Assembly (NCBI RefSeq): GCF_034670005.1
Contig: NZ_JAXMOH010000004.1
Location: 181,333-245,332, forward strand
DNA length: 64,000 bases
DNA from: Thalassobius sp034670005
GTDB taxonomy: Bacteria > Pseudomonadota > Alphaproteobacteria > Rhodobacterales > Rhodobacteraceae
Reading direction: 5' to 3'
Shown: positions 1 to 8,633 of the stretch, one piece after another
Layout of the letters: the number at the start of each line of letters is the position of its first letter
How positions within the stretch are numbered: position 1 is the stretch's first letter
The notes under the pieces: model-generated
Told to the model about the DNA's origin: nothing
What the model saw: the letters and a program-made list of their open reading frames with translations, nothing else
The model's database searches: none
Translations under genes and position numbers: made by a program

Positions 1-2
1 AG

Positions 3-965
3 ATTGGCGGAACAGGCCTTGGCCTCGCCATCAGCTATGACCTGATCAGGATCATGGGTGGACAGATAGATGTGCAAAGCGCTCCGGGGGAAGGCGCCAC
101 GTTTTCGGTTGTCCTGCCGCTGTCGGACGGTTTCGATACCGACCGGACCTGTGTCGATAAGATCGAAGGACTTGATCGTTATGCGTTGGTTTCATTTGTC
201 GAGGATGACTTGTGCCGTGAACGGTTCCGACATTTCACTGACTATTGGAACCGACCGCTGACCGATTTCAATGCTGAAACGCCGATGCGGGATTGGGCGC
301 AAAGCCAAAAACAAACGCCTATGTTCCTGGTGTCGCTCAACGATAGTAATCGTGCTTTGGAATTTGTGGAAAAGATGCACGACATCATCCCAAAGGCGAA
401 ATTTTTGATGTTAACCAGCGACCCGAGCGCCCGGCTTGGCCGACATAACCACCATCTCTATCTGGTGCGCCGATCGCCTGTGTTACCGTCGCGGATGATT
501 GCAGGTATTACTGCGCTGATTGAGGAACAGAAGGACTGCGATGCCGAAAACTACGTTGAGCAGGCCCCGGTGAGCCAAGGCAGCATTTTGCTGGTCGAAG
601 ACAATCGGATCAATCTGGATGTGTTGATGCGGCAATTGGCATTGCTGGGATATGGGGCGGAGGTCGCCGAGAACGGCAAAGAGGGGCTGGAGCTTTGGCG
701 CAATGGGGCGGCGGGGTTCGGTTTGATCCTGACAGATTGCCAGATGCCGGTCATGGACGGGTTGGAAATGGTTCAGAATATCCGACTGGTCGAACGCACG
801 AACAATTTGGAACCTATCCCGATCGTTGGTATTTCCGCCAATGCGCTGAAAGGCGAAAAGGAACGCTGCATCGCCGCGGGTATGAATGATTTCCTCACCA
901 AACCAGCCAAATTGGATGAGTTGCGAGATGTCCTTGGAGAATGGTTTTCCAAGGATGCCGATTAA
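3..965 (+). CDS. Hybrid sensor histidine kinase, C-terminal part (5' truncated by window edge)
   Basis: The reading frame is open from the left edge. It begins inside the ATP-binding domain: the G2 box (GGTGLGLAIS) is encoded at about 6-35, followed by the last strands of the HATPase fold. About 130 residues follow that look like a receiver domain without a recognisable phospho-acceptor. A canonical receiver domain comes last (about 580-950), with acidic residues (LLVEDN), the phospho-acceptor Asp in LTDCQMP and the conserved Lys in LTKP. Family knowledge: a membrane or cytosolic kinase that phosphorylates itself and passes phosphate to its receiver, usually on to a separate response regulator. 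It is clearly paralogous, domain for domain, to the kinase ending at 46627. The sensor part is outside the window, so the signal is unknown. Confidence 0.9.
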   Translation: MGGTGLGLAISYDLIRIMGGQIDVQSAPGEGATFSVVLPLSDGFDTDRTCVDKIEGLDRYALVSFVEDDLCRERFRHFTDYWNRPLTDFNAETPMRDWAQSQKQTPMFLVSLNDSNRALEFVEKMHDIIPKAKFLMLTSDPSARLGRHNHHLYLVRRSPVLPSRMIAGITALIEEQKDCDAENYVEQAPVSQGSILLVEDNRINLDVLMRQLALLGYGAEVAENGKEGLELWRNGAAGFGLILTDCQMPVMDGLEMVQNIRLVERTNNLEPIPIVGISANALKGEKERCIAAGMNDFLTKPAKLDELRDVLGEWFSKDAD

Positions 966-1105
966 CCGAGATCGGGCTGAACGCGGCAGTTAGAGTGGAC
1001 TGCTCCAATATCTAAACAAGTTTTTTTCGGTGACATTGACCCGTGTCATGTTGTGCGCGTCCTTTTTTTGTTTCGCTCGTTACACCAAGGAATAGGAGAA
1101 TAGTC

Positions 1106-1561
1106 ATGATCAAGATGCCAAAAGGCCTGTGGGTTGTCGTCGCGGACGGTGCCAAGGCGCTGTTTGTGCAGAATGTCAGCAATGCCATTGAACCGGATTT
1201 GCGGGTCATGCGGGTTGACGAAATCGACAACCCACAGACTGCGGACCAAGGGACCTCTCGGCCCGGACGCCGGGATGGGCCGATGGGCGCGGGACGATCC
1301 GCCATTGAGCCGACGGATTGGCATCAGATGGCCAAAGAAGAATTCGCCACTACGGTTGCGGCACTTCTGAACAAATGGGCGCAGGCGGGCGGGATTGATG
1401 ATCTTGTCATCGTTGCCCCGCCACAGACCTTGGGCGAATTGCGAGCGGCTCTCAATCCAAAGGTGATCGGGATTATCCGTGCCGAAATGGCAAAGGATCT
1501 GACCAACCACCCATTGCCCGATATTGCCAAGCTGGTGATGCAGGAATTGGCCGACCTCTGA
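1106..1561 (+). CDS. Host attachment protein family (baeRF-like)
   Basis: 151-residue protein. The ATG at 1106 is preferred over the upstream in-frame ATG at 1043 because a purine-rich ribosome-binding site (AGGAATAGGAG) sits just before it and the upstream residues look non-coding. The sequence opens with a strand reading WVVVADGAKALF, has a Gly/Arg/Pro-rich central loop around residues 45-65, and ends with a helical segment containing VIVAPPQTLGELR. This matches the family annotated as 'protein required for attachment to host cells', related to the eRF1-like baeRF fold. The biochemical role is not established. It stands alone between an upstream kinase and a convergent LOG gene. Confidence 0.75.
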   Translation: MIKMPKGLWVVVADGAKALFVQNVSNAIEPDLRVMRVDEIDNPQTADQGTSRPGRRDGPMGAGRSAIEPTDWHQMAKEEFATTVAALLNKWAQAGGIDDLVIVAPPQTLGELRAALNPKVIGIIRAEMAKDLTNHPLPDIAKLVMQELADL

Positions 1562-1599
1562 TTGCGTCGGGCGGTGCCTTAGTTGCCCGCGCGCATAGT

Positions 1600-1628
1600 C
1601 ACGCGGTCCCTATGGCCGGGACCGCGTG
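1600..1628. terminator. Stem-loop between convergent genes
   Basis: A perfect 11-bp inverted repeat (CACGCGGTCCC / GGGACCGCGTG) with a 7-nt loop lies between two converging genes. No U-tract follows on either strand, so it may be a bidirectional terminator or only an RNA 3'-end stabiliser. Confidence 0.5.
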
Positions 1629-1663
1629 GTGATATCGGACTAACGCGGGTTCTCAGGGGATTT

Positions 1664-2215
1664 CTAACTCAGCGCCGACCGCAACGCCGCGCCCAGTTCG
1701 ACTGCTGTGGCCACCGGCCGGATCAGTTCGCGCAAGGATTTGTCCGCGAAACCCTGATCGATCACATGATCGATCAGGGACAGCAGCGGGTCCCAGAACC
1801 CGGACGTGTTTAACAGGAATATCGGTTTCTGGTGCAGCAGCAGCTGGCGCCAGGTCAGTACTTCGAAAAATTCGTCCAAAGATCCCGCGCCGCCGGGAAG
1901 AACCACGATGGCATCGGAATTCATGAACATTACCTTTTTCCGTTCATGCATGTTTTCGGTGACCACGAAAGTCGACAAATCTGTTTTGCCCACTTCGGCA
2001 CGCATCAAATGGGTTGGGATGACTCCGAAGGTTTCGCCGCCCGCATCCTGCGTGGCCCGCGCCACTATTCCCATCAACCCGACATCACCAGCGCCATAGA
2101 CAAGCCGCCACTTATTGTCTGCCAACAACTTGCCCAGACTTTCCGCTTCGGAGCTATAGATCGGGTCATTGCCGGGCCGCGACCCGCAAAAGACGCAGAC
2201 AGAGCGGGTAATCAT
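1664..2215 (-). CDS. LOG-family nucleotide phosphoribohydrolase (TIGR00730 type)
   Basis: 183-residue Rossmann-fold protein. The diagnostic LOG-family motif PGGxGTxxE appears at residues 107-115 as PGGAGSLDE (Ser in place of Thr). The N-terminal strand VCVFCGS and the YGAGDVGLMG nucleotide-binding stretch near residue 40 also fit. Characterised members hydrolyse nucleoside 5'-monophosphates, for example cytokinin riboside monophosphates or AMP, to base plus ribose 5-phosphate. Length is normal for the family. It is a single gene, convergent with the host-attachment gene and divergent from the LysM gene. Confidence 0.88.
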   Translation of the reverse strand: MITRSVCVFCGSRPGNDPIYSSEAESLGKLLADNKWRLVYGAGDVGLMGIVARATQDAGGETFGVIPTHLMRAEVGKTDLSTFVVTENMHERKKVMFMNSDAIVVLPGGAGSLDEFFEVLTWRQLLLHQKPIFLLNTSGFWDPLLSLIDHVIDQGFADKSLRELIRPVATAVELGAALRSALS

Positions 2216-2315
2216 CTTGATTTTCCTCGATCAAAAGTGCTTTTGACCCCTGATACCCTTGTTGCTATTGTCGCTCAACCGCCAAAGGGGATGTGGGCGG
2301 GTTGAAAGGAATGAC

Positions 2316-3923
2316 ATGACGAAAGAAACCGGACTGGCGTCCAGCCAGACCCTGATTGTGGGCGCAGCAGTTGCCGTTTTGGCCGCATTGGCCGCCGCCT
2401 ATGGGCTAGGGGTGTTCGAAAAAAGCAGTCAGACCGAACCGGTGCAGGCCGTTATGTCTCAACCAGCCCCTGCCGCAGCCCCCAAGGCCGACGCGGAACC
2501 AACGCCTGAGGTTAAGCAGGAGCTTGTCACTGAATCAGAGACCGCGCCGGCTGAAACGTCATCGAAACCCACAGAACCGGAAACAGAGATCGCTGCAGTT
2601 GCAAAACCGGAAAACGTTTCTGAAGATGCGACAGCGGGTAAGCCAGTCGCCGAACCTGTGGTACAGCCGCTGACCGGTACACAGGCAGAAGCCACACTGG
2701 ATGATACCTCCCACCCAGCTGCGGGGCTGCCCACACCGCCCAGCTTTGACGTGGTGCGGGTCGAAAGCGATGGGACTGCGTTGGTCGCCGGTATTGCCTT
2801 GGACGGCGATCAGGTCGAGGTTCTTGTCGATCGCGTTGCCATTGCCAAGGTGGAACCCGGTTCGGACGGCAAATTCGTGGCGTTCCTGACGCTGCCACCT
2901 TCGGACAAGCCGCGAATGATGACGCTGCTGATGCGGGCCGGTGATGCGCAAATTCCCTCCGAGGATCAGGTGATCATTGCGCCAGTGAAAGCCGTCGTTT
3001 CGGATAGCCCCGCCGACGAAACCAACACCGTTGTTGCGGCGGATACTGCACAGGCGGAAGAAACTGGTATTACAGCCGAAGCAGGCAAAGAGACGGTCGA
3101 ACCACAGGTCGCGGCATCCGAACCTGCTGGCGCGCAATCGAGCGCCCCTGAATCGGTTCAAAACGAAACGGTCGAAACGGGGCAGAAAGTTGGAGAAACA
3201 GAAACCGGAATAGCGGCCAGCTCAATGCAGCCTGATACCGCCGAGCCGGGGAGGAGCGAAAGCCAGGACACTAAACTGGCAATGGCAGACCCAGCCCCTG
3301 CCGAAGTGCAATCCGCACCGACACCGACATCGGCCCCATCCGCCGCGCCCGCGGTTCTTATTGCAGGCAAGGATGGAGTCAGCGTTGTTCAACCGGCACA
3401 ACCCGGAACCAACTTGACCGATCTGGTGCTGGACGCGATCAGCTATAGCGATACCGGCGCGGTCGATTTGACTGGACGCGGCGCTGCGTCGATGGGCGTC
3501 CGCGCCTATCTGAACAACACGGCACAAGCCAGCGCCGAGATTGGGTCGGACAGTGCTTGGAAAATTCGCCTCAGCGACGTCGCTCCGGGTGTGTACACCC
3601 TGCGCATTGATCAGGTGGATGCTTCGGGCAAGGTTACGTCGCGGGTGGAAACCCCCTTCAAACGCGAGGCGGAAGAAAAGATTGCCGCAGCTTCGGCCAA
3701 TGCTGCCCGGCAACAGGCCAATACCGCCGATCCCGAAGCGGCCCGGACAGCCCCGCCGATCCGCGTTATCACGGTGCAACCCGGCCATACGCTTTGGGCA
3801 ATCGCCAAGGATAATTACGGCGAGGGCACGCTTTATGTCCGCCTGTTCGAAGCCAACCGTAATCTGATCCGCGACCCGGATCTGATCTATCCCGGTCAGG
3901 TTTTCGACATTCCGCGTGACTGA
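2316..3923 (+). CDS. LysM-domain envelope protein with a long Ala/Pro/Glu linker
   Basis: 535 residues from the ATG at 2316, which is preceded by GAAAGGA; the upstream in-frame ATG at 2259 lacks a good ribosome site. Residues 10-35 form a single hydrophobic segment (signal anchor). A long low-complexity region rich in Ala, Pro, Glu and Thr surrounds a folded segment that resembles a bacterial Ig-like repeat (near residues 145-230), and a second such segment lies near residues 365-450. The C terminus is one LysM motif (TVQPGHTLWAIAKDNYGEG to YPGQVFDIP), which binds peptidoglycan glycan. The architecture suggests an inner-membrane-anchored protein reaching the cell wall. A strong terminator follows. 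Confidence 0.85.
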   Translation: MTKETGLASSQTLIVGAAVAVLAALAAAYGLGVFEKSSQTEPVQAVMSQPAPAAAPKADAEPTPEVKQELVTESETAPAETSSKPTEPETEIAAVAKPENVSEDATAGKPVAEPVVQPLTGTQAEATLDDTSHPAAGLPTPPSFDVVRVESDGTALVAGIALDGDQVEVLVDRVAIAKVEPGSDGKFVAFLTLPPSDKPRMMTLLMRAGDAQIPSEDQVIIAPVKAVVSDSPADETNTVVAADTAQAEETGITAEAGKETVEPQVAASEPAGAQSSAPESVQNETVETGQKVGETETGIAASSMQPDTAEPGRSESQDTKLAMADPAPAEVQSAPTPTSAPSAAPAVLIAGKDGVSVVQPAQPGTNLTDLVLDAISYSDTGAVDLTGRGAASMGVRAYLNNTAQASAEIGSDSAWKIRLSDVAPGVYTLRIDQVDASGKVTSRVETPFKREAEEKIAAASANAARQQANTADPEAARTAPPIRVITVQPGHTLWAIAKDNYGEGTLYVRLFEANRNLIRDPDLIYPGQVFDIPRD

Positions 3924-3956
3924 TCCCCGCTCAAAGGGACGGAACGTTACAAATTT

Positions 3957-3988
3957 TACCCCTGCCCGTGGCGACGCGGGCAGGGGTA
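3957..3988 (+). terminator. Rho-independent terminator after the LysM gene
   Basis: A perfect 12-bp GC-rich stem (TACCCCTGCCCG / CGGGCAGGGGTA) with an 8-nt loop, followed by TTCTGTTT. It begins 33 nt after the LysM stop codon and just before the next gene's ribosome-binding site. Confidence 0.85.
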
Positions 3989-4021
3989 TTCTGTTTCCCG
4001 GGAACCGGAGGAAATACGGAT

Positions 4022-5092
4022 ATGGTGCAAAACGTACTGGTCGATCAGACCAAGATCACCGAAGCGGAGCTGGCTGATGCCGCGCCGATGAAACTGCGGG
4101 ACGGGCAAGTCCGGCTGAAGCTGGAAAGTTTTGCCATCACCACCAACAATGTGACTTATGCCGCTATAGGCTTTGTCATCGGTTACTGGAAATTTTTTCC
4201 CAGCGGGGTTGAAGGCAAAGGGATCGTGCCGGTTTGGGGCGTGGCCCGCGTAGCAGAAAGCCGGTGTGAGGATTTGCCCAAGGGCACGCGGCTTTATGGG
4301 TTTTATCCGATGGGCGAAGAGTTGATCCTTGCCCCGGAACAAAGTGCCCCCGGCGTTTTTGTCGATTCCAGTGCGCATCGTTCCGATCTTGCGCTGGTCT
4401 ACAACACTTATGTCTGTGTGCGTGACGGCGCTGTGGAAGAAGATTACAAGCGCGCCTTGCTACAGCCTTTGCTGGCGACCTCTTATTTGCTGTTCGATTG
4501 GTTATCGGACAATGACTGGTTCGGGGCCGAACAGATCATCATCGGCAGTGCGTCGTCGAAAACCGGTTTGGGCCTGTGCAAATTCCTCGCCGAACCCGAA
4601 ACGCGACCCTATCGGATCGTCGGGCTGACTTCGGAGATCAACAGAGGTTTTGTTGAAAGCTCGGGCGCCTGCGATCAGGTGCTGAGCTATGACGAGATCG
4701 AAAAACTGGCGTTGGTGCCCTCGGTCTATGTCGATATGGCGGGGAATGCGGCGGTGAAAATGCGACTGCATACGCATCTGGCCAGCGAATTGCGCCACAG
4801 TGCTGCCGTGGGAACCAGCCACTGGGATAAATTCGCTCAGCCGGGATCTGACCTGCCGGGGCCGAAGCCACGATTTTTCTTTGCCCCCGAACAGATACGC
4901 AAACGGCGCGAAGACTGGGGCCCGGGTGTGATAGAGGCGCAGATCACCGCCGGATGGAAACGTATCGCGGCCGATGCCGGAGAATGGATGGACGTGGTGG
5001 TGCATGATGGGCTGGAAAGCGCGCCCGAGGTTTATCGGGCGATTGCAGAAGGCCGCGCCAACCCGCGTGAAGGTCATGTGATCAGGCTTTGA
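4022..5092 (+). CDS. DUF2855 family protein
   Basis: 356 residues from the ATG at 4022, chosen because GGAGG lies 9 nt upstream; the in-frame ATG at 3968 falls inside the preceding terminator. The protein matches the DUF2855 family in length and in features such as an N-terminal GroES-like barrel (KFFP, GIVPVWGVARVAESRC) and a Rossmann-like half with IIIGSASSKTGLGLC near residue 175. This layout is reminiscent of medium-chain dehydrogenases, but no zinc ligands are obvious. The function of the family is not known to me. Confidence 0.8.
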   Translation: MVQNVLVDQTKITEAELADAAPMKLRDGQVRLKLESFAITTNNVTYAAIGFVIGYWKFFPSGVEGKGIVPVWGVARVAESRCEDLPKGTRLYGFYPMGEELILAPEQSAPGVFVDSSAHRSDLALVYNTYVCVRDGAVEEDYKRALLQPLLATSYLLFDWLSDNDWFGAEQIIIGSASSKTGLGLCKFLAEPETRPYRIVGLTSEINRGFVESSGACDQVLSYDEIEKLALVPSVYVDMAGNAAVKMRLHTHLASELRHSAAVGTSHWDKFAQPGSDLPGPKPRFFFAPEQIRKRREDWGPGVIEAQITAGWKRIAADAGEWMDVVVHDGLESAPEVYRAIAEGRANPREGHVIRL

Positions 5093-5181
5093 CGTGAAGC
5101 CGTGAATAATCCGCTTTGGCGCTGGCATTCCATGGGGTTGCAACTTATCTCTAGGGGCCAAAGCTGATAAAGGATCCTGTC

Positions 5182-7008
5182 ATGCGGCGCGCTGGCCCTT
5201 ATACCGACGCCAATCTTAAGAATGAACGGTTGTCAGGTTGGCGCACGATCCGCCGTGTCATGCCTTATCTCTGGCCCGCCGACCCGGATCAGGCTTGGGT
5301 CAAGCGCCGGGTGGTTTTCGCCATGCTGGCGTTGCTGACGGCCAAACTTGTCGCGGTCTCGACGCCGCTTTTGTATAAGCAGGCGGTCGATACGTTGGCA
5401 GGCGATGGCGTGTCGCCCTTGGCGCTTGGCGCGGTGGGGCTGACGGTGGCTTATGGGCTGGCGCGGCTGATGTCGAACGGGTTTCAGCAGCTGCGCGATG
5501 CGATTTTCGCTGCGGTGGGGCAACGGGCGTTGCGGATGCTGGCGCTGGAAACCTTTACCCATATCCATCGTTTGTCGATGCGCTATCACATCACCCGTAA
5601 AACCGGCGGACTGTCCCGGGTCATAGAACGCGGGGTCAAGGGCGTTGAATTCCTGCTGCGGTTCTTGCTGTTTTCCATTGGGCCGCTGGTTCTGGAACTG
5701 CTTCTGATCGCCGGGGTTTTGTTTTTCCTGTTCGATGTTTGGTACCTGGCCGTGGTGGCGCTGACCATTGCGCTATATGTCTGGTTCACCTTCACGGTGA
5801 CCGAATGGCGGGTAAAGCTGCGCAAGGAAATGAACGATCAGGATACCGATGCCAACCAGAAGGCGATCGACAGCCTGCTGAATTTCGAAACGGTGAAATA
5901 TTTCGGAGCCGAAGCCCGCGAGGCAAAGCGCTATGATCGCGCGATGGAGCTTTATGCCCGCGCTGCGCTGAAAACGTCATATTCGTTGGCCTTTCTGAAT
6001 TTTGGGCAGTCCTTTCTGATCACTGGCGGGCTGGCTGCGGTGATGGTGATGGCGGCAATGGGGGTGCAGCGTGGCGACCTGACGGTGGGCGATTTCGTCA
6101 TGGTTAACGCTTACATGATCCAGATCACCATGCCGCTGAATTTCCTTGGCACCGTTTATCGTGAAATCCGTCAGGCGCTGGTCGATATGGGCGAGATGTT
6201 TGACCTGTTGGAACAACCCGCCGAAGTGACCGACAAACCCGGGGCGGCCGCGCTGAAGGTGTCAGGCGGTCAGGTGGAACTGGACGAGGTCGTGTTTGGA
6301 TATGATGCTGCCCGCCCGATTTTGCAGGGGGTCAGCCTGACGGTGGAACCGGGTAAAACGGTAGCGATCGTGGGATCGTCGGGATCGGGTAAATCGACCA
6401 TCGGCCGATTGTTGTTCCGGTTCTACGACGTTGTGGGCGGGTCGGTCAAAATTGATGGTCAGGATGTGCGCGACGTGACGCAGGTCAGTTTGCACGACAT
6501 GATCGGCGTGGTGCCGCAGGATACCGTTCTGTTCAACGATAGTATCCGCTATAACATCGCCTATGGCCGCGATGGGGCGACCCAGGAAGACATCGAAGCG
6601 GCCGCCAAGGCCGCCCAGATCCACGATTTCATTGAGTCTCTGCCGCAGGGCTATGACACCACGGTAGGCGAACGCGGCCTGAAACTGTCAGGCGGCGAAA
6701 AGCAGCGGGTGGGCATCGCGCGCACGCTGTTGAAGAACCCGCCGATCCTGCTGCTGGACGAAGCAACATCGGCTTTGGACACTGAAACCGAACAGGAAAT
6801 CCAGGGCGCGCTGGCGCGGGCCGGGCAGGGACGTACGGTGATCACCATCGCGCACCGGTTATCCACCATCGCCGATGCCGACCGCATCGTGGTGCTGGAA
6901 AAAGGCGTGATCGTGGAAACCGGCACCCATGCCGAACTGTTGGAGCGGCAAGGCCGCTATGCCCAGCTGTGGCAGCGGCAGGCAAGCGAGCAGGACGAGG
7001 CGGCGTGA
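5182..7008 (+). CDS. ABC exporter of the Atm1/HMT1 (ABCB7-like) type
   Basis: 608-residue half transporter with a fused membrane and ATPase domain. The first about 350 residues hold six hydrophobic segments, with the family stretch VKYFGAEAREAKRYD between segments. The ATPase domain has Walker A (GSSGSGKST, about residue 395), the signature LSGGEKQRVGIARTLL (about 506), Walker B (ILLLDEATSALD) and the H-loop (IAHRLSTI). Atm1-type exporters in alphaproteobacteria move glutathione-linked or metal-glutathione compounds out of the cytoplasm. It works as a homodimer in the inner membrane. Single gene. Confidence 0.92.
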   Translation: MRRAGPYTDANLKNERLSGWRTIRRVMPYLWPADPDQAWVKRRVVFAMLALLTAKLVAVSTPLLYKQAVDTLAGDGVSPLALGAVGLTVAYGLARLMSNGFQQLRDAIFAAVGQRALRMLALETFTHIHRLSMRYHITRKTGGLSRVIERGVKGVEFLLRFLLFSIGPLVLELLLIAGVLFFLFDVWYLAVVALTIALYVWFTFTVTEWRVKLRKEMNDQDTDANQKAIDSLLNFETVKYFGAEAREAKRYDRAMELYARAALKTSYSLAFLNFGQSFLITGGLAAVMVMAAMGVQRGDLTVGDFVMVNAYMIQITMPLNFLGTVYREIRQALVDMGEMFDLLEQPAEVTDKPGAAALKVSGGQVELDEVVFGYDAARPILQGVSLTVEPGKTVAIVGSSGSGKSTIGRLLFRFYDVVGGSVKIDGQDVRDVTQVSLHDMIGVVPQDTVLFNDSIRYNIAYGRDGATQEDIEAAAKAAQIHDFIESLPQGYDTTVGERGLKLSGGEKQRVGIARTLLKNPPILLLDEATSALDTETEQEIQGALARAGQGRTVITIAHRLSTIADADRIVVLEKGVIVETGTHAELLERQGRYAQLWQRQASEQDEAA

Positions 7009-7343
7009 TAACCGTTAGAACCGATATACTCTGAAATCTATCGTCCAGATATCATCGTTACTATCTTCTCTGTCTGTGGTAATTTCGCCGTCAAAGATAT
7101 CCCACAAGACAAGGTCGCCAATGAGTGGAAGCAATGCCAATAAAAGCACGAAATGTCCCCATAAGTCTTCGGAGACAATACATTGAAACAATGTGAAAAA
7201 TTCGAGCAAAATTGTAGTGTGTGCGGGTTTGTAGCGTTAGTGGCGACTGCGCTTCTCTAAAAACAACTTTGTTTCAAATTCTGAGACAATCAACGGGCAG
7301 GGGGCGTATACTGGCGCATTCGGTCAGTAGAAGAGCGTAATGC
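7009..7343. other. Intergenic stretch between convergent genes, AT-rich
   Basis: 335 bases between the ABC exporter and the convergent RTX gene, noticeably more AT-rich than the flanks. It contains one possible small ORF on the minus strand (listed separately). I see no convincing terminator, RNA gene or repeat. Confidence 0.6.
7015..7209 (-). CDS. Possible small single-pass membrane protein (doubtful)
   Basis: 64 codons with no ATG; the only initiation option is a TTG at 7209 (or an ATT just upstream). It would encode one hydrophobic helix (HFVLLLALLPLIGDLVLW) followed by an acidic tail. No ribosome-binding site or homology is recognisable. The base composition is unlike the neighbouring genes. 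It may be a decayed fragment or chance. Confidence 0.25.
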   Translation of the reverse strand: MLEFFTLFQCIVSEDLWGHFVLLLALLPLIGDLVLWDIFDGEITTDREDSNDDIWTIDFRVYRF

Positions 7344-8399
7344 CTAACCCTCGATCACCCGTACCGTCAGGTTCTGCGGCGTCATCTGGTCAAAGCTGAC
7401 CCCTTGCAGGTGCAGGAAATCAATCCCCTCAGCCGTAAGAACGATGCCGCCGTCGGGGGCCTCCACCGCAGTGATTTCGTCGAAGCCGAATTCCAATCCG
7501 CCGATCAGGGTAATGCGCACGCTCTCGGTGTCGGGGTCGAAATCGGTGATGGTGACGGTTTTGGCATCGCTGCTGTCCTGCACGATGCGCGGGTCCTGGT
7601 TGACGCAGATGCAGAAGCGGTCTGTGCCGTCGCCACCGGTCACGATATCGCCGTCATCGGCGCGGATGAAATCGTCGCCCGCCCCGCCGTTGAGCGTGTC
7701 GGGGGCGTCGGGCAGGGGATTGCGGTCGTCATCGAATTGCAGGTCGCGTGCAACGATCCGGTCGTCGCCTTCGCCGCCATTCACCTGATCCCTGCCCTGG
7801 TAGGAGGTCAGTAAATCATGCTCTGCCCCACCTGACACCGTATCATTGTCGGTCGCGGCCAGATCGTGGTCTAACAGGTTGTCCAGCCATCGGTCTTCAC
7901 CATCGCCCAGATCAATCAGATCATTGCCGCCGCCAGATGTGACGGTATCTGAACCGCCATCGGTCGAAATCGTATCATTGCCATCCCCTGATTTGATGCG
8001 GTCATCTCCCGGTCCGCTGTCGATGAAATTGTCCCCGCCTGTGGCCTGCAGCAGATCGTTTCCGGCGTCGCCGCTGAGGGTGTCATTGCCATAATAGGAA
8101 TTGATGTCGTCATTTCCTGCGCCGCCGTCGATGACATCGTCACCGGACCCGGTATCCACGGAATCGTTGCCTGCTGCAGCCAATATTGAATTGTTGCCAT
8201 CGCCGGTGCGGACAATGTCATCGCCCGCATTTGTGTGAATGACAAGATTGTTGTCATTTGACAGCTCAATGAAACGGTCATCGTCTTCCGTGCCTGTGAA
8301 GCTTTCGGTGTCGTGGCTGTCGTCGGACGCCCCGCCAAGGTCCAGACCTTCCACCAACAGAACCCCAATCATCAGGGGCATCAAAATCAGGGTTAACAT
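7344..8399 (-). CDS. RTX-repeat calcium-binding protein with N-terminal membrane segment
   Basis: 351 residues. A hydrophobic N terminus (MLTLILMPLMIGVLLVEG) is followed by roughly 200 residues of acidic Gly/Asp/Asn nonapeptide-like repeats (GNDSVDTGSGDD, GGAGNDDI, GDGNDTIS), which fold into a calcium-binding beta-roll. A C-terminal beta-rich segment (VTITDFDPDTESVRITL) of the kind that caps such proteins ends it. RTX proteins usually leave by type I secretion, but the N-terminal hydrophobic segment suggests membrane anchoring or Sec export here. No type I secretion genes are nearby. The role is unknown: adhesion and matrix functions are common in the family. Confidence 0.85.
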   Translation of the reverse strand: MLTLILMPLMIGVLLVEGLDLGGASDDSHDTESFTGTEDDDRFIELSNDNNLVIHTNAGDDIVRTGDGNNSILAAAGNDSVDTGSGDDVIDGGAGNDDINSYYGNDTLSGDAGNDLLQATGGDNFIDSGPGDDRIKSGDGNDTISTDGGSDTVTSGGGNDLIDLGDGEDRWLDNLLDHDLAATDNDTVSGGAEHDLLTSYQGRDQVNGGEGDDRIVARDLQFDDDRNPLPDAPDTLNGGAGDDFIRADDGDIVTGGDGTDRFCICVNQDPRIVQDSSDAKTVTITDFDPDTESVRITLIGGLEFGFDEITAVEAPDGGIVLTAEGIDFLHLQGVSFDQMTPQNLTVRVIEG

Positions 8400-8633
8400 A
8401 ATGAAGCACTCTCTTATTCCAATAATTAGATGTAAAACCGGGAATAAAGAGACTTTCTTAAAAGCGTGTAAATTTAGAACAAAAAGGGAATCTTTGCCAG
8501 TGCAGCGCTATTTCCTGCATCCTGCGCAGAAAGCGCGGGGCGAAGTGATCCGAGCTGCAAGACAGGTATCCTGTACCGTTGATCGTAAATGATCCAGCGA
8601 ATGCAAAGGCCAGGTTGTCCCCGGCCTTTGTGC

